Part shown: positions 40,993 to 49,905 of the stretch, one piece after another
How positions within the stretch are numbered: the first letter of the stretch is position 1
How the letters are laid out: every line of letters starts with the position of its first letter
Assembly (NCBI GenBank): GCA_021731405.1
Contig: JAKFXN010000003.1
Location: 1-64,000 of the forward strand
Source: Candidatus Parcubacteria bacterium
GTDB taxonomy: Bacteria > Patescibacteria > Paceibacteria > UBA9973 > UBA918
DNA length: 64,000 bases
Reading direction: 5' to 3'
Translations under genes and position numbers: made by a program
Notes under the pieces: generated by a model
Database searches by the model: none
Seen by the model: the letters and a program-made list of their open reading frames with translations, nothing else
What the model was told of the DNA's origin: nothing

Positions 40993-41006
40993 TACAATCT
41001 TTTTAT
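40993..41006 (+). promoter_or_regulatory. Promoter of tpiA with extended -10
   Basis: TGGTACAAT (TGn extension) ends eight bases before ATG 41007, predicting a leaderless mRNA. Confidence 0.65.
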
Positions 41007-41768
41007 ATGAAATATCCACATGCGCTTGTGATAGGAAACTGGAAGCTCAACCCGGGAACAAATACTGAAGCAAAGAATTTATTTACGGCGGTACGAAAGG
41101 CGATACCAAAAGATACAGAGGCAAAAGTAGTGATTGCTCCGCCGTTTCTTTTTATTCCAGAGCTTGCAAAAGCAAAAAGCAAAAACACCCTGCTTGGAGC
41201 CCAAGACGTTGCGTTTGAGGAGCGAGGAGCTCTTACTGGTGAAATTGGACCGGCGATGCTCGCTTCATTTGGGGTAGAGTATGTCATTATTGGTCACTCA
41301 GAACGACGAGCGATGGGAGAGACTGATCAACAAGTTAACAAAAAAATTGTTGCTAGTTTGAAGCGCAAGCTCGTACCAGTCGTCTGTATTGGAGAAAAAA
41401 GACGCGACACACAAGGACAGTTTTATAATGAGATAGCAACTCAGATCAAAGCCCTTTCTGAGGGACTCACACCACTGCAGTTACTAAAAGTAGTGATCGC
41501 GTATGAACCAATCTGGGCAATCGGCACTGGGGCAACTGCGACGGCTGAAGATGTAAAAGAAATGCAGCTTTTTATAGTCAGTACGCTGACAAAATTGTTT
41601 GATAGGAAGACAGCGGAAAAGATAAGGCTTATTTACGGAGGCTCAGTAAAAGAAAGCAACGCCCAAGATTTGTATCAAAACGGAGGCATGAGTGGATTTT
41701 TGGTCGGAGGAGCTAGTCTTCAGGCTGGAGAATTTGCGGCTATTATCAAAGCGACCAAACGCGGCTAA
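41007..41768 (+). CDS. tpiA: Triosephosphate isomerase
   Basis: Start ATG 41007; 253 residues. Active-site residues: Lys in IGNWKLNPG, His in IGHSERR and Glu in AYEPIWAIGTG; phosphate-binding loops YGGSVKE and GFLVGGASL. It interconverts glyceraldehyde-3-phosphate and dihydroxyacetone phosphate. pgk follows after 8 bases, forming a small glycolytic operon. Confidence 0.97.
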   Translation: MKYPHALVIGNWKLNPGTNTEAKNLFTAVRKAIPKDTEAKVVIAPPFLFIPELAKAKSKNTLLGAQDVAFEERGALTGEIGPAMLASFGVEYVIIGHSERRAMGETDQQVNKKIVASLKRKLVPVVCIGEKRRDTQGQFYNEIATQIKALSEGLTPLQLLKVVIAYEPIWAIGTGATATAEDVKEMQLFIVSTLTKLFDRKTAEKIRLIYGGSVKESNAQDLYQNGGMSGFLVGGASLQAGEFAAIIKATKRG

Positions 41769-41776
41769 TCATTTTT

Positions 41777-42901
41777 ATGGAACTACGACTTATTACAGAG
41801 GTGGCAGATTTAGAAGGAAAGACCGTAATTGTACGAGCTTCTTGTAACGTGCCTTTGGTAGATGGTGAAGTACGAAATTCTTTTCGGCTAAAACGAGCTT
41901 TGCCAACACTTACCTACTTACGCGAAAAAGGTGCTCGGACTATCATCATTTCACATATCGGACGCAATTTGGATGAAACATTAAAACCTGTGTATGAAGA
42001 GTTAAACCAAACACTCCCTTTGATGTGGGGCGGTATTATTACTGACTCTGCTTTCCTTGGTATTAAAGAGCAGATGAAAAATGGTGACATTGTATTTTGT
42101 GAAAACTTACGTCAAGACAAACGTGAAGAAGAAAATGATGCGGCGTATGTAGCTTTGATAGCACAGTATGGAGATATTTTTGTAAATGACGCTTTTGCCG
42201 AGGCGCATCGTGAACACGCGTCTACTTTTGGTTTAGCTTCTGTCTTGCCGACATATGCAGGGATTACGCTCAATGAAGAAGTAACTGAGCTGCAAAAAGT
42301 TATGGAACCACTACATCCGTCACTGTTTCTTCTCGGTGGAGCAAAGTTTGAGACCAAGATGCCTCTGGTTGAAAAATATCTAGACCTTTATGACCATGTC
42401 TTTGTGGGTGGAGCACTTACCAATGATGTACTAAAAGCTCGCGGGTTTGAAGTCGGTACCTCGCTCGTTTCTGATGTTTCTTTAGAACACGCTGCGTTTT
42501 TGTGGAGTGAAAAATTACTCATTCCAATTGATGTGATAGTTGATGGTCCTGATGGAGTTTTAACAAAAGCGGTAGATGCTGTAACGAAAGATGAAAAAAT
42601 TCTTGATATGGGACCAGAAACTGTTTTAATGCTTAGTCGCTTCATTGCTCCTGCTAAAACTATTTTGTGGAATGGCCCATTTGGAAATTATGAAGCTGGC
42701 TTTGTAGACAGTACAGAAGCAGTGGCACGTATTATTTCAGAGTCAGATGGCTTTTGTGTGCTGGGTGGTGGCGATACCGTGGCGGCTGTAGAAAAACTAG
42801 GCTTAAACGAAAAATTCGGTTTTATCTCAATTGGTGGAGGTTCAATGCTGACGTTTCTCGAACACGGCAGTACCAAAGTGCTCGACACACTCAAAAAATA
42901 A
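41777..42901 (+). CDS. pgk: Phosphoglycerate kinase, slightly short, with altered N-terminal motif
   Basis: 374 residues, a little below the usual 390-420. Landmarks: SHIGR, ENLRQDKREEEN, DAFAEAHREHAST, GGAKFETKMPLVE, NGPFGNYE and GGGDTVAAVEK. At the N-terminus the normally invariant R-x-D-F-N-V-P reads RASCNVP, replacing the Asp that contacts 3-phosphoglycerate with Ser. It makes ATP from 1,3-bisphosphoglycerate. Operon partner of tpiA. Confidence 0.92.
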   Translation: MELRLITEVADLEGKTVIVRASCNVPLVDGEVRNSFRLKRALPTLTYLREKGARTIIISHIGRNLDETLKPVYEELNQTLPLMWGGIITDSAFLGIKEQMKNGDIVFCENLRQDKREEENDAAYVALIAQYGDIFVNDAFAEAHREHASTFGLASVLPTYAGITLNEEVTELQKVMEPLHPSLFLLGGAKFETKMPLVEKYLDLYDHVFVGGALTNDVLKARGFEVGTSLVSDVSLEHAAFLWSEKLLIPIDVIVDGPDGVLTKAVDAVTKDEKILDMGPETVLMLSRFIAPAKTILWNGPFGNYEAGFVDSTEAVARIISESDGFCVLGGGDTVAAVEKLGLNEKFGFISIGGGSMLTFLEHGSTKVLDTLKK

Positions 42902-42906
42902 CCAGA

Positions 42907-42937
42907 AAAAAGCCGAGGGTGACCCTCGGCTTTTTTC
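42907..42937. terminator. Bidirectional terminator
   Basis: AAAAAGCCGAGGGT / ACCCTCGGCTTTTTT-type hairpin between pgk and the HIT gene. Confidence 0.88.
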
Positions 42938-43351
42938 TTAGGAACTAAGCGCGCCCAATAATTGTTCTTTAGTCTTGTCTAAATCTCCACTTTGTAAGGC
43001 GACATGCGTAGGTGAAGAAAAGGAATGGTCCCCTGCTTTTCTTGGTATGACATGCAGGTGAGCGTGCCACACTTCTTGACTGGCTTCAGCGCCGTTGTTC
43101 ATGACAATATTTACTCCCTCTGCTAGTTTAAGTGAAACAAGTGCCTGTGCGACCTTTTGTCCGACTACCATCATGTGTCCAAGGGTTTGACTGTCGCCAT
43201 CAAAAATATTTATAAACTGCTTCTTTGGAACAACAAGGGTATGTCCGAGGTTTATTGGATTAATATCTAGAAAAGCGAGTACAAGCTCATCTTCGTAGAC
43301 TATATGTGCCGGTATTTCACGGGTAATAATTTTTGCAAATAATGTATCCAT
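42938..43351 (-). CDS. HIT-family nucleotide hydrolase/transferase
   Basis: Start ATG 43351 (MDTLFAKIITREIP): TATACT ends nine bases before it on the minus strand. 137 residues. The His triad is WHAHLHVIPRK; FLDINPINLGHTLVVPK also matches. HIT proteins cleave nucleoside phosphoramidates or dinucleotides. Divergent from recJ, sharing a 50-base gap. Confidence 0.94.
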   Translation of the reverse strand: MDTLFAKIITREIPAHIVYEDELVLAFLDINPINLGHTLVVPKKQFINIFDGDSQTLGHMMVVGQKVAQALVSLKLAEGVNIVMNNGAEASQEVWHAHLHVIPRKAGDHSFSSPTHVALQSGDLDKTKEQLLGALSS

Positions 43352-43400
43352 ATGGCGCTTAGTATACCCCAAATTAGTGGCGTGATACTATACCATTACT

Positions 43401-45101
43401 ATGTCGATTTTTGAGGTTTTGCCTGAGCTTTCTACAGATGCTGAAATAGAGCTTGCTTCGTACAATACGTGGCTCAAGCAGCTACTATATAACCGAAACA
43501 TTTCCTCTAGAGAAGAGGCAGAAGACTACCTGCATCCGTCTTACGAGACACATCTCCATGATCCGTTCTTGCTGCACGACATGGAAAAAGCAGTAACAAG
43601 AATCCTTAAGGCGATTGCTTCAAATCAAAAGATAGTTATTTATAGTGACTATGACTGTGACGGTATTCCAGGAGCAGTAGTCCTTCACGACTTTTTTACA
43701 GCAATTGGATTTACGAACTTTTTTAATCATATTCCCCATCGACATTATGATGGGTTTGGCCTAAGCGAAAAGGCTGTTTTGAAACTGCACGAAGAACAAA
43801 TCCCTTCACTCATTATTACTATTGATTGTGGAACCACTGACATAGAAGCAGTTGCCTGTGCCAATAAGCTTGGCATAGATGTGATTATCACTGACCACCA
43901 TGAACCAAAGGCAACGCTACCCGAAGCGGTCGCGGTAGTAAATCCTAAAGTTGGCGATACCTACCCCTTCGATGGTATTTGTGGTGCGGCAGTTATCTTT
44001 AAAATGGTACAAGCGCTTATTGTTAAAGGAGGTTTTCCGATAGCACCGGGGCAGGAAAAATGGTGGCTTGATATGGTGGGCTTAGCGACTATCGCTGACA
44101 TGGTTCCACTGCGTGATGAGAATCGCGTGCTCGCGCACTACGGACTTACCGTCCTCCGCAAATCTAGGCGACCAGGTCTGCAGCAGTTGCTTCGAAAACA
44201 AAAAGCGAGTCAAAAGTATTTAAGTGAAGATGATATTGGATTTACTATTGGACCTCGTATCAACGCTGCTTCACGTATGGATACTCCAGAAGATGCGTTC
44301 CATCTACTTGCTACCAAAGACGAAAGTGAAGCAGGGGAGCGTTTGATGCATCTTGAAAAGCTAAATACTGATAGGAAATCAGCAGTGGCTTTGATGACTA
44401 AAGAAGTACATGTACGGATCAAAGCAAAAGAAGAATTACCAGCTGTGTTGGTGATGGGCAACCCAGAGTGGAGACCGTCACTGGTTGGGCTGGCTGCAAA
44501 TAAGTTGGCAGAGGAACACAATCGACCCGCATTTTTGTGGGGACGCGACGGTAATGGAGTATGCAAAGGCTCGTGTCGGTCTGGCGGCGGGATTAGTGTA
44601 GTAAAGCTCATGGAAGTTATTCCAGAGTTCTTTTACGAATTTGGCGGGCATCATATGTCAGGAGGGTTTTCAGTTAAAGATGAAATGATTCACACTCTGC
44701 CTGAAGCTTTACAAAGTGCGTATGTAACTCTCGGTGAAGCCGCTAGTGTCATAGTGCCCTTTAAGGTAGATTTCCAAATTTCTCTTGACGCTATCTCTTC
44801 AGAGTTGCTTCGAGCACAGCGACAATGTAGTCCGTTTGGTCTTGCTAACCCAAAACCGCTGTATCTTATTTCAAACGTATTGCCTAAAGAAGTGGTTTCT
44901 TTTGGAAAAGCTAAAGAGCATACAAAACTCACGTTTGCGACTACTGGCATTGCCAAAGAAGCAATTGCTTTTTTTCGGACACCAGAACAATTTTCAATTT
45001 TGCCGACGACGGAAACTACTGTTTCTTTACTAGTACACCTCGAAGAAAGCTTTTTTATGAATCGTCTACAAACCAGACTGCGGATTGTTGAAATTATCTA
45101 A
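43401..45101 (+). CDS. recJ: Single-stranded-DNA exonuclease RecJ
   Basis: 566 residues. DHH domain: DYDCDGIPGAV, IDCGTTD and ITDHHEPKA; GLATIADMVPLRDENR; DHHA1 part GGHHMSGGFSV; a C-terminal OB-like domain ends the chain. RecJ degrades single-stranded DNA 5' to 3' in recombination and mismatch repair. A -10-like TACTATACC lies 6-9 bases before ATG (leaderless). Confidence 0.96.
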   Translation: MSIFEVLPELSTDAEIELASYNTWLKQLLYNRNISSREEAEDYLHPSYETHLHDPFLLHDMEKAVTRILKAIASNQKIVIYSDYDCDGIPGAVVLHDFFTAIGFTNFFNHIPHRHYDGFGLSEKAVLKLHEEQIPSLIITIDCGTTDIEAVACANKLGIDVIITDHHEPKATLPEAVAVVNPKVGDTYPFDGICGAAVIFKMVQALIVKGGFPIAPGQEKWWLDMVGLATIADMVPLRDENRVLAHYGLTVLRKSRRPGLQQLLRKQKASQKYLSEDDIGFTIGPRINAASRMDTPEDAFHLLATKDESEAGERLMHLEKLNTDRKSAVALMTKEVHVRIKAKEELPAVLVMGNPEWRPSLVGLAANKLAEEHNRPAFLWGRDGNGVCKGSCRSGGGISVVKLMEVIPEFFYEFGGHHMSGGFSVKDEMIHTLPEALQSAYVTLGEAASVIVPFKVDFQISLDAISSELLRAQRQCSPFGLANPKPLYLISNVLPKEVVSFGKAKEHTKLTFATTGIAKEAIAFFRTPEQFSILPTTETTVSLLVHLEESFFMNRLQTRLRIVEII

Positions 45102-45140
45102 CTTCGTCATTTAGCTGATTTTTTGCTACACTCAGCTTAT

Positions 45141-45560
45141 ATGGAGACAATTATTGCCTATACTGCTGGTGGTTCGCGAGGAAACCCTGGACCCTCTGCT
45201 TCTGGGGTATATATCACAACCAGTACTGGAGAGGTGGTGCGTGAAGTAAAAGAAGCTATTGGTAACGCCACCAACAATTTTGCCGAATACTACGGCGTCA
45301 TGCTCGCGCTACAAACACTTAAGCAACTATACGGAAAAAAGAGTAATGAGATGCAATTTGAAATTAGGCTTGATAGTGAATTAGTTAAAAAGCAGTTAAG
45401 TAATGAGTACCAAATTAAAGAACCAGGGCTCGTCCCGATGTTTATTGAAATCCATAACATGCGCGTGGAGAGTTTTCCTCACATCTTTTTTACCTACATT
45501 TCAAGAGAGAATAATAAAGAAGCAGACAGGCTGGCCAATGAAGCTCTTGGCGATAAGTAG
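45141..45560 (+). CDS. RNase HI-like protein lacking the first catalytic Asp
   Basis: Start ATG 45141; TACACT ends eight bases before it. 139 residues. The fold is clear: YTAGGSRGNPGPSAS, NNFAEYYGVMLAL, IRLDSELVKKQL and SRENNKEADRLANEAL. Of the DEDD metal ligands, Glu, the second Asp and the last Asp are present, but the first Asp, normally in YTDGGSRGNPG, is Ala (codon GCT). It may therefore bind RNA-DNA hybrids without cutting, or rely on another residue. Confidence 0.88.
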   Translation: METIIAYTAGGSRGNPGPSASGVYITTSTGEVVREVKEAIGNATNNFAEYYGVMLALQTLKQLYGKKSNEMQFEIRLDSELVKKQLSNEYQIKEPGLVPMFIEIHNMRVESFPHIFFTYISRENNKEADRLANEALGDK

Positions 45561-45631
45561 ACTCACAACTTTTTAAACTAATCTGTAGTTTTAACTAGGA
45601 GAGATAGTTTGTACCTTATAAGGAGTAGAGT

Positions 45632-45898
45632 ATGCTACAAAAAGCAATATTAGTTCCCGCCCTTTCATCAGAAGAACGACAACAAAAAATGTTTTCCGTC
45701 CTCCAGTCTGCTCAAGATTTTAATTTTGCTCAAGCCAGTTTAGTAGAGATACAAAGACTGCACGAGTGTTTATGTGAAGCGGTTGAACTAGGTGAAGCTT
45801 CTTCATGGAATAACCAGTTTGTCCTAGCAGAACTAAAATCATGGCGTCTGGCGTGCTGCTGTCGCATTGAAGCGAAAGAAGCTCTATCCAAAACCTAA
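45632..45898 (+). CDS. Unrecognised 88-residue protein, SD-led
   Basis: No family recognised. AAGGAG lies 6 bases before ATG. Helical, with Cys-rich spots (HECLCEAVELGE, WRLACCCRIEAK). Stand-alone, with hairpin terminator around 45896-45926. Confidence 0.55.
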   Translation: MLQKAILVPALSSEERQQKMFSVLQSAQDFNFAQASLVEIQRLHECLCEAVELGEASSWNNQFVLAELKSWRLACCCRIEAKEALSKT

Positions 45899-45926
45899 AG
45901 GTCGCAAACACACGTTTGTGGCCTTT
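45896..45926 (+). terminator. Terminator of the 88-residue gene
   Basis: AAAGGTCGCAAACACACG / GTTTGTGGCCTTT imperfect hairpin overlapping the stop codon. Confidence 0.65.
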
Positions 45927-45944
45927 ATTCCGTCTTTAGAATAG

Positions 45945-45972
45945 TTGACAAATTGAATATTCATAGTACTAT
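45945..45972 (+). promoter_or_regulatory. Promoter of the 82-residue gene
   Basis: TTGACA 45945-45950, 16 bases, TACTAT 45967-45972. Confidence 0.6.
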
Positions 45973-46018
45973 CTTTTTCAGAAGCACACCCATTGGTGTT
46001 GTAAAACAAGGAGATTTC

Positions 46019-46267
46019 ATGGGTAAACCCTCAAACCAACAGCTGGCATCGCTCGTTGACCAGGCCAGCCATTTGTTGGCAAGAAACCGTTTGGAGCCAG
46101 CGACTCTTGATGAAGTCAAGGCGTTGCGCAAAAAGCTGCATCAGGTGGTTGACGATCTGACGGTGAAAGAACCATACAATCGTCACTTGGACATGCTTAA
46201 ACGCTTCAAGGTTGCACTGAAAACTCGCGAGATGGAGCTAAAAAAAGAGACAGCTACTGAAAGCTGA
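46019..46267 (+). CDS. Unrecognised 82-residue helical protein, SD-led
   Basis: No family recognised. Start ATG 46019 follows CAAGGAG by 5 bases; the frame opens at 45953. Entirely helical and charged (DEVKALRKKLHQVVDDL, RFKVALKTREMELKKE), possibly a short helical bundle. Own TTGACA promoter and terminator (46289-46317). Confidence 0.58.
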   Translation: MGKPSNQQLASLVDQASHLLARNRLEPATLDEVKALRKKLHQVVDDLTVKEPYNRHLDMLKRFKVALKTREMELKKETATES

Positions 46268-46288
46268 CAAGCGCAAAAGGCACACAAA

Positions 46289-46317
46289 AACCACGACTAG
46301 CAATCGTGGTTTTGTTA
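46289..46317 (+). terminator. Terminator of the 82-residue gene
   Basis: AAACCACGA / TCGTGGTTT hairpin followed by T-rich bases. Confidence 0.75.
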
Positions 46318-46363
46318 TTTTAGGGGGTAGTGATTGCTATACTAAAAGAGTAAGTGTCCTGCG

Positions 46364-47986
46364 ATGAACATAGCGTACTTTTACGTTGCGACAATAAGTT
46401 TCTTTACCGGTGTTTTCATAACAACGTTTTACCCACTGTCGCTGCCTACCATCACATGGCTTATCGGCATTGGGGTAGTACTTACCCTCATTTTTGCAAA
46501 GCAAGCAAAAGCGAGAAATGTCCTCCCGACATTATTTCTTTGTAGTATTGCGATTATATTTTTTGCGCTTGGTGCGCTTCGAGTTGAGATTTCTGAATGG
46601 AGTTTTTCTAAAAACATTTTAGCTGAAAAAGTTGGAGAAAAAGTTTTGCTTGAAGGTGTAGTGGTGAGAGAGCCAGATGTGCGTGAGCGAACGACGCAGA
46701 TTACTGTTAAGACAGGAGAAGATAAAGTACTTGTTAGTGTCGACAGGTTCCATGCCGTTGAGTACGGTGATCAGATAATTGTATCTGGTACCCTCACAAT
46801 TCCTGAGACATTTGAAACCGACCTGGGCCGCTCTTTTAACTACGCTACGTATTTAAAAGCAAAAGGCATTTTGTATCAGATACCATTTGCTGATGTGCAG
46901 ATTACTAGGAAAGGGAAAGGCAATTATGTTGTTTCAAAGCTACTTACCTTTAAACAAACATTCCTTACACAGATTGAGGTTTATTTAGCTGAACCAGCAG
47001 CTGGTCTAGGTAAAGGGCTACTTTTGGGGGTCAAAGAAGGTCTAGGAGAGGATTTAGAGTCAGCCTTTCGTAAGACTGGGATTATCCATATTGTTGTTCT
47101 CTCGGGATACAACATTATGCTCGTGGTTATTTTTGTGATGGCAATTTTAGGTTATTTCTTTTCTAAAAAGATAAGTGTATTTTTTGGCGTCTTGGGAATC
47201 ATCGCCTTTGCGCTCATGGTCGGACTATCTTCGACTGTAGTTCGGGCAAGTATCATGGCCTGTCTACTTCTTATGACGCAGGTCACCAGTCGCACATATT
47301 TGGTAGTCAGGGGACTTGTTCTCGCTGCCTTAATTATGGTTGTACTAAACCCATATTTAATTGCCTATGACATTGGTTTTCAACTTTCATTTTTAGCTAC
47401 CTTAGGACTCATTTTCATTACTCCTCACTTTGCTCGTTTATGTGCACGTGTGACTGAAGTAGCTGGAGTACGTTCTTTCTTGGTGGCTACACTGGGAACA
47501 CAACTCGCTGTCTTGCCATTACTCCTGTATCAGATTGGAGAACTTTCTATTGTCTCTGTTTTGGTAAATGTGCTCGTACTTCCAATGGTACCTGTGGCTA
47601 TGCTCTTAACATTTTGTACGGGTACGCTAGGGTATATCTCAGTCACATTAGCCAGCCTAGCTTCATACCCAACTTTTCTCTCTTTGTCATACATAACAAA
47701 AACAGCTGAGATGTTTGCTGAGCTTCCATTTGCATCGGTGGTAGTGCCACCGTTTCCGTTTTGGGTAGTGGTACTCGCGTACGCGTTAATGATTTATGTC
47801 TTATATAAAAAATATGAACCGATACTCATGGGTAATGTAGGGGAACTGCATGAGCACCTTCTTACTCAAAAGAAAATCTCAGATGATATTAATGAAACAC
47901 TCGCTGGTTGGACTATTGAAGAGGAATTTGATCTGCCACTTCAAAAAGAAACAGTTGTCACAAGGACAACTGTTTCTAAAGAATAG
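46364..47986 (+). CDS. comEC: ComEC/Rec2 DNA-uptake channel protein without metallo-hydrolase domain
   Basis: 540 residues. An N-terminal membrane and OB-like (DUF4131-type) region is followed by the Competence domain: GKGLLLGVKEGLGEDLESAF, FRKTGIIHIVVLSGYNI, LSSTVVRASIMACLLL and DIGFQLSFLATLGLI. About ten membrane helices. The chain ends in a charged cytoplasmic tail, whereas many ComEC proteins continue into a metallo-beta-lactamase domain; that part is encoded separately at 48.7 kb. It carries single-stranded DNA into the cell. Confidence 0.93.
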   Translation: MNIAYFYVATISFFTGVFITTFYPLSLPTITWLIGIGVVLTLIFAKQAKARNVLPTLFLCSIAIIFFALGALRVEISEWSFSKNILAEKVGEKVLLEGVVVREPDVRERTTQITVKTGEDKVLVSVDRFHAVEYGDQIIVSGTLTIPETFETDLGRSFNYATYLKAKGILYQIPFADVQITRKGKGNYVVSKLLTFKQTFLTQIEVYLAEPAAGLGKGLLLGVKEGLGEDLESAFRKTGIIHIVVLSGYNIMLVVIFVMAILGYFFSKKISVFFGVLGIIAFALMVGLSSTVVRASIMACLLLMTQVTSRTYLVVRGLVLAALIMVVLNPYLIAYDIGFQLSFLATLGLIFITPHFARLCARVTEVAGVRSFLVATLGTQLAVLPLLLYQIGELSIVSVLVNVLVLPMVPVAMLLTFCTGTLGYISVTLASLASYPTFLSLSYITKTAEMFAELPFASVVVPPFPFWVVVLAYALMIYVLYKKYEPILMGNVGELHEHLLTQKKISDDINETLAGWTIEEEFDLPLQKETVVTRTTVSKE

Positions 47987-48005
47987 AGGGCTCTTCTCAT
48001 CTTAC

Positions 48006-48584
48006 CTAAGCTACTCGCGCTGCCACTACTTCCCAATTAAGGTTTTGGAAAAAAGCGTCAATATAATTTTTCTTTTTACTTGGTGGAACATCAAGCATGT
48101 ATGAGTGTTCCCACATATCAAGGGCAAGTACAATATCCAGATCAGCCAACTGACCTAAGTGCTGTTCATCCACCCAGGTTTGTACAAGCTGGTTTGTTTT
48201 TCGATCAATATAAAGTATGGCCCAGCCTACGCCACGGGTGAGCGCAATACGCAAAAAGCTCTCGTGCCACGCTTCAACACTACCCCAGCCACTTACAATA
48301 AGTTCCTTCAAGGTTCCTTCGGGAAGGGTTTTTGCCCCGCCTTCAAATTGTGCAAAGTAGTATTCGTGGTTTCGCATCCCGCCAAACTCAAAGCCAAAGC
48401 GTCGCTGCATTTCAGAAATAGCATACGCGTTGTTTTCCATATCATGAGAAAAAGCAGCAATTTTGTCTTGGATAAGGTTTACGTGTTTAACATAGCCGTT
48501 ATAAAGACCAAGGTGTTCTTCAATAGTAGATTTTGAAATTCCTGCCAGTTCAGGAATCTCGAATGTTTTTGGAGTGTAGTACAT
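48006..48584 (-). CDS. Iron/manganese superoxide dismutase
   Basis: 192 residues. All four metal ligands are present: His in EEHLGLYNGYV, His in MRNHEYYF, and Asp and His in LALDMWEHSYML. GWGSVEAW and GVGWAILYID also fit. It converts superoxide to hydrogen peroxide and oxygen. Divergent from, and inserted between, comEC and the ComEC-type hydrolase. Metal preference (Fe or Mn) is not assigned. Confidence 0.95.
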   Translation of the reverse strand: MYYTPKTFEIPELAGISKSTIEEHLGLYNGYVKHVNLIQDKIAAFSHDMENNAYAISEMQRRFGFEFGGMRNHEYYFAQFEGGAKTLPEGTLKELIVSGWGSVEAWHESFLRIALTRGVGWAILYIDRKTNQLVQTWVDEQHLGQLADLDIVLALDMWEHSYMLDVPPSKKKNYIDAFFQNLNWEVVAARVA

Positions 48585-48661
48585 AGAGAATATTAAAACA
48601 ATAACGTATGTAGTATACCAGAAAGTTAAAAGACGGGAGATTTTTTCGCTATACTATACGA

Positions 48662-49549
48662 GTGTCCCTCTCTACATTTTCCATTAGAATCGTAACTATT
48701 ATTTTTTTGATACTGGTCATTATTTTCTCAACCGCTTCGCAACTTGTTTCGTCTTCAGTCTTACCAGCTGCTCTTGGTGAAGTAGATGGATTACTCACGG
48801 TGGCTTTTCTTGATGTTGGACAAGGAGATGCTATTTTTATCGAAACGCCAGACGGTGCGCAAGTACTCATTGATGGTGGTCCGGACGGTAGTGTGGTGCG
48901 TGAACTGTCAAAGCACATGCCATTTTTTGACCGAACGCTGGATGTAGTTTTGGCCACTCATTCAGACAAAGATCATATCGGAGGGCTTATTGAAGTGTTA
49001 GAGCGGTATGAAGTAGAGACCATCATTAGAACAGAAAATAAAAATGATACCGAGGTCGCGGCTTTGTTTGATACATTTCAAAATACAGAAGATGCAGCGG
49101 TTCATTTTGCGCGAGGTGGGCAGCTACTTCAGTTGGGTGCTTCAACTACATTACTCATCTTGTCGCCTGAAGGGGATCCTACTGATTGGGAAAGTAACAC
49201 CGCCTCAATCGTGGCGCAACTTCAGTATGGTGAGAGCACGTTTATGCTCACTGGAGACGCTGGGGTAAATATTGAAGAGTATCTTTCACAAACATATGGA
49301 GAGTTACTGCAGAGCGATGTCTTGAAGCTCGGGCATCATGGTTCGCGTACTTCAAGTGGAGAGATGTTTTTAGACACAGTGTCTCCACAATATGGAATAG
49401 TTTCAGCCGCGGCAGATAACAGTTATGGGCACCCACACCGTGAAGTGGTGGAAAATCTTAACGACCGCGGAATAGAAATGCTTGAAACTGCGAGTGTTGG
49501 AACGGTTGTATTTAAAAGTGATGGACGAAACGTATGGAGAGAGGAATAA
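48662..49549 (+). CDS. ComEC-type metallo-beta-lactamase-fold hydrolase, exported
   Basis: 295 residues from GTG 48662; TATACT ends six bases upstream. N-terminal membrane anchor (about 4-25), then FLDVGQGDAIFIETPDG, THSDKDHIGGLIE (metal-binding HxxxDH), GDAGVNIEEYL and LKLGHHGSRTSSGE. These match the C-terminal DNase-like domain of ComEC, here a free protein. It may degrade one strand of incoming DNA at the cell surface. About 680 bases from comEC, with sod on the opposite strand between. Confidence 0.92.
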   Translation: MSLSTFSIRIVTIIFLILVIIFSTASQLVSSSVLPAALGEVDGLLTVAFLDVGQGDAIFIETPDGAQVLIDGGPDGSVVRELSKHMPFFDRTLDVVLATHSDKDHIGGLIEVLERYEVETIIRTENKNDTEVAALFDTFQNTEDAAVHFARGGQLLQLGASTTLLILSPEGDPTDWESNTASIVAQLQYGESTFMLTGDAGVNIEEYLSQTYGELLQSDVLKLGHHGSRTSSGEMFLDTVSPQYGIVSAAADNSYGHPHREVVENLNDRGIEMLETASVGTVVFKSDGRNVWREE

Positions 49550-49551
49550 TA

Positions 49552-49588
49552 AAAAAAGCCCGACACCAATTGGTGTCGGGCTTTTTTA
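49552..49588. terminator. Bidirectional terminator
   Basis: AAAAAAGCCCGACACCAA / TTGGTGTCGGGCTTTTTT. Confidence 0.92.
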
Positions 49589-49831
49589 TTAGACGAGCTT
49601 TGCTTCTCTGAGAGTCTTGTAGGCACCGTTCTTTGCGATAGTACGTAGTCCTTTGGTTGAAACCTTGAGAGTCACTGACTTTCCGAGTTCCGCTACATAA
49701 ATACGCTTCTTTTGAAGGTTTGGTGCTCGTTTTGTTTTTCCAGAAGGATTAAACTGAGTTGCACGGGTACGATTACTGTACTTTCCGCCCACTTGAGTCT
49801 TCTTACCGGTAATGTCGCATTGTTTTGCCAT
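49589..49831 (-). CDS. rpmB: Large ribosomal subunit protein bL28
   Basis: 80 residues: MAKQCDITGKKTQVGGKYS, KTKRAPNLQKKRIYV and STKGLRTIAKNG match bL28. Component of the 50S subunit. Single gene on the minus strand with a strong terminator. Confidence 0.95.
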   Translation of the reverse strand: MAKQCDITGKKTQVGGKYSNRTRATQFNPSGKTKRAPNLQKKRIYVAELGKSVTLKVSTKGLRTIAKNGAYKTLREAKLV

Positions 49832-49905
49832 ATCGTTGATTTAAGTCCCGCTATACTAGCATGCATACTTGATATTGCAAGCTTTCGTAAGTACTATTGG
49901 CTCAT

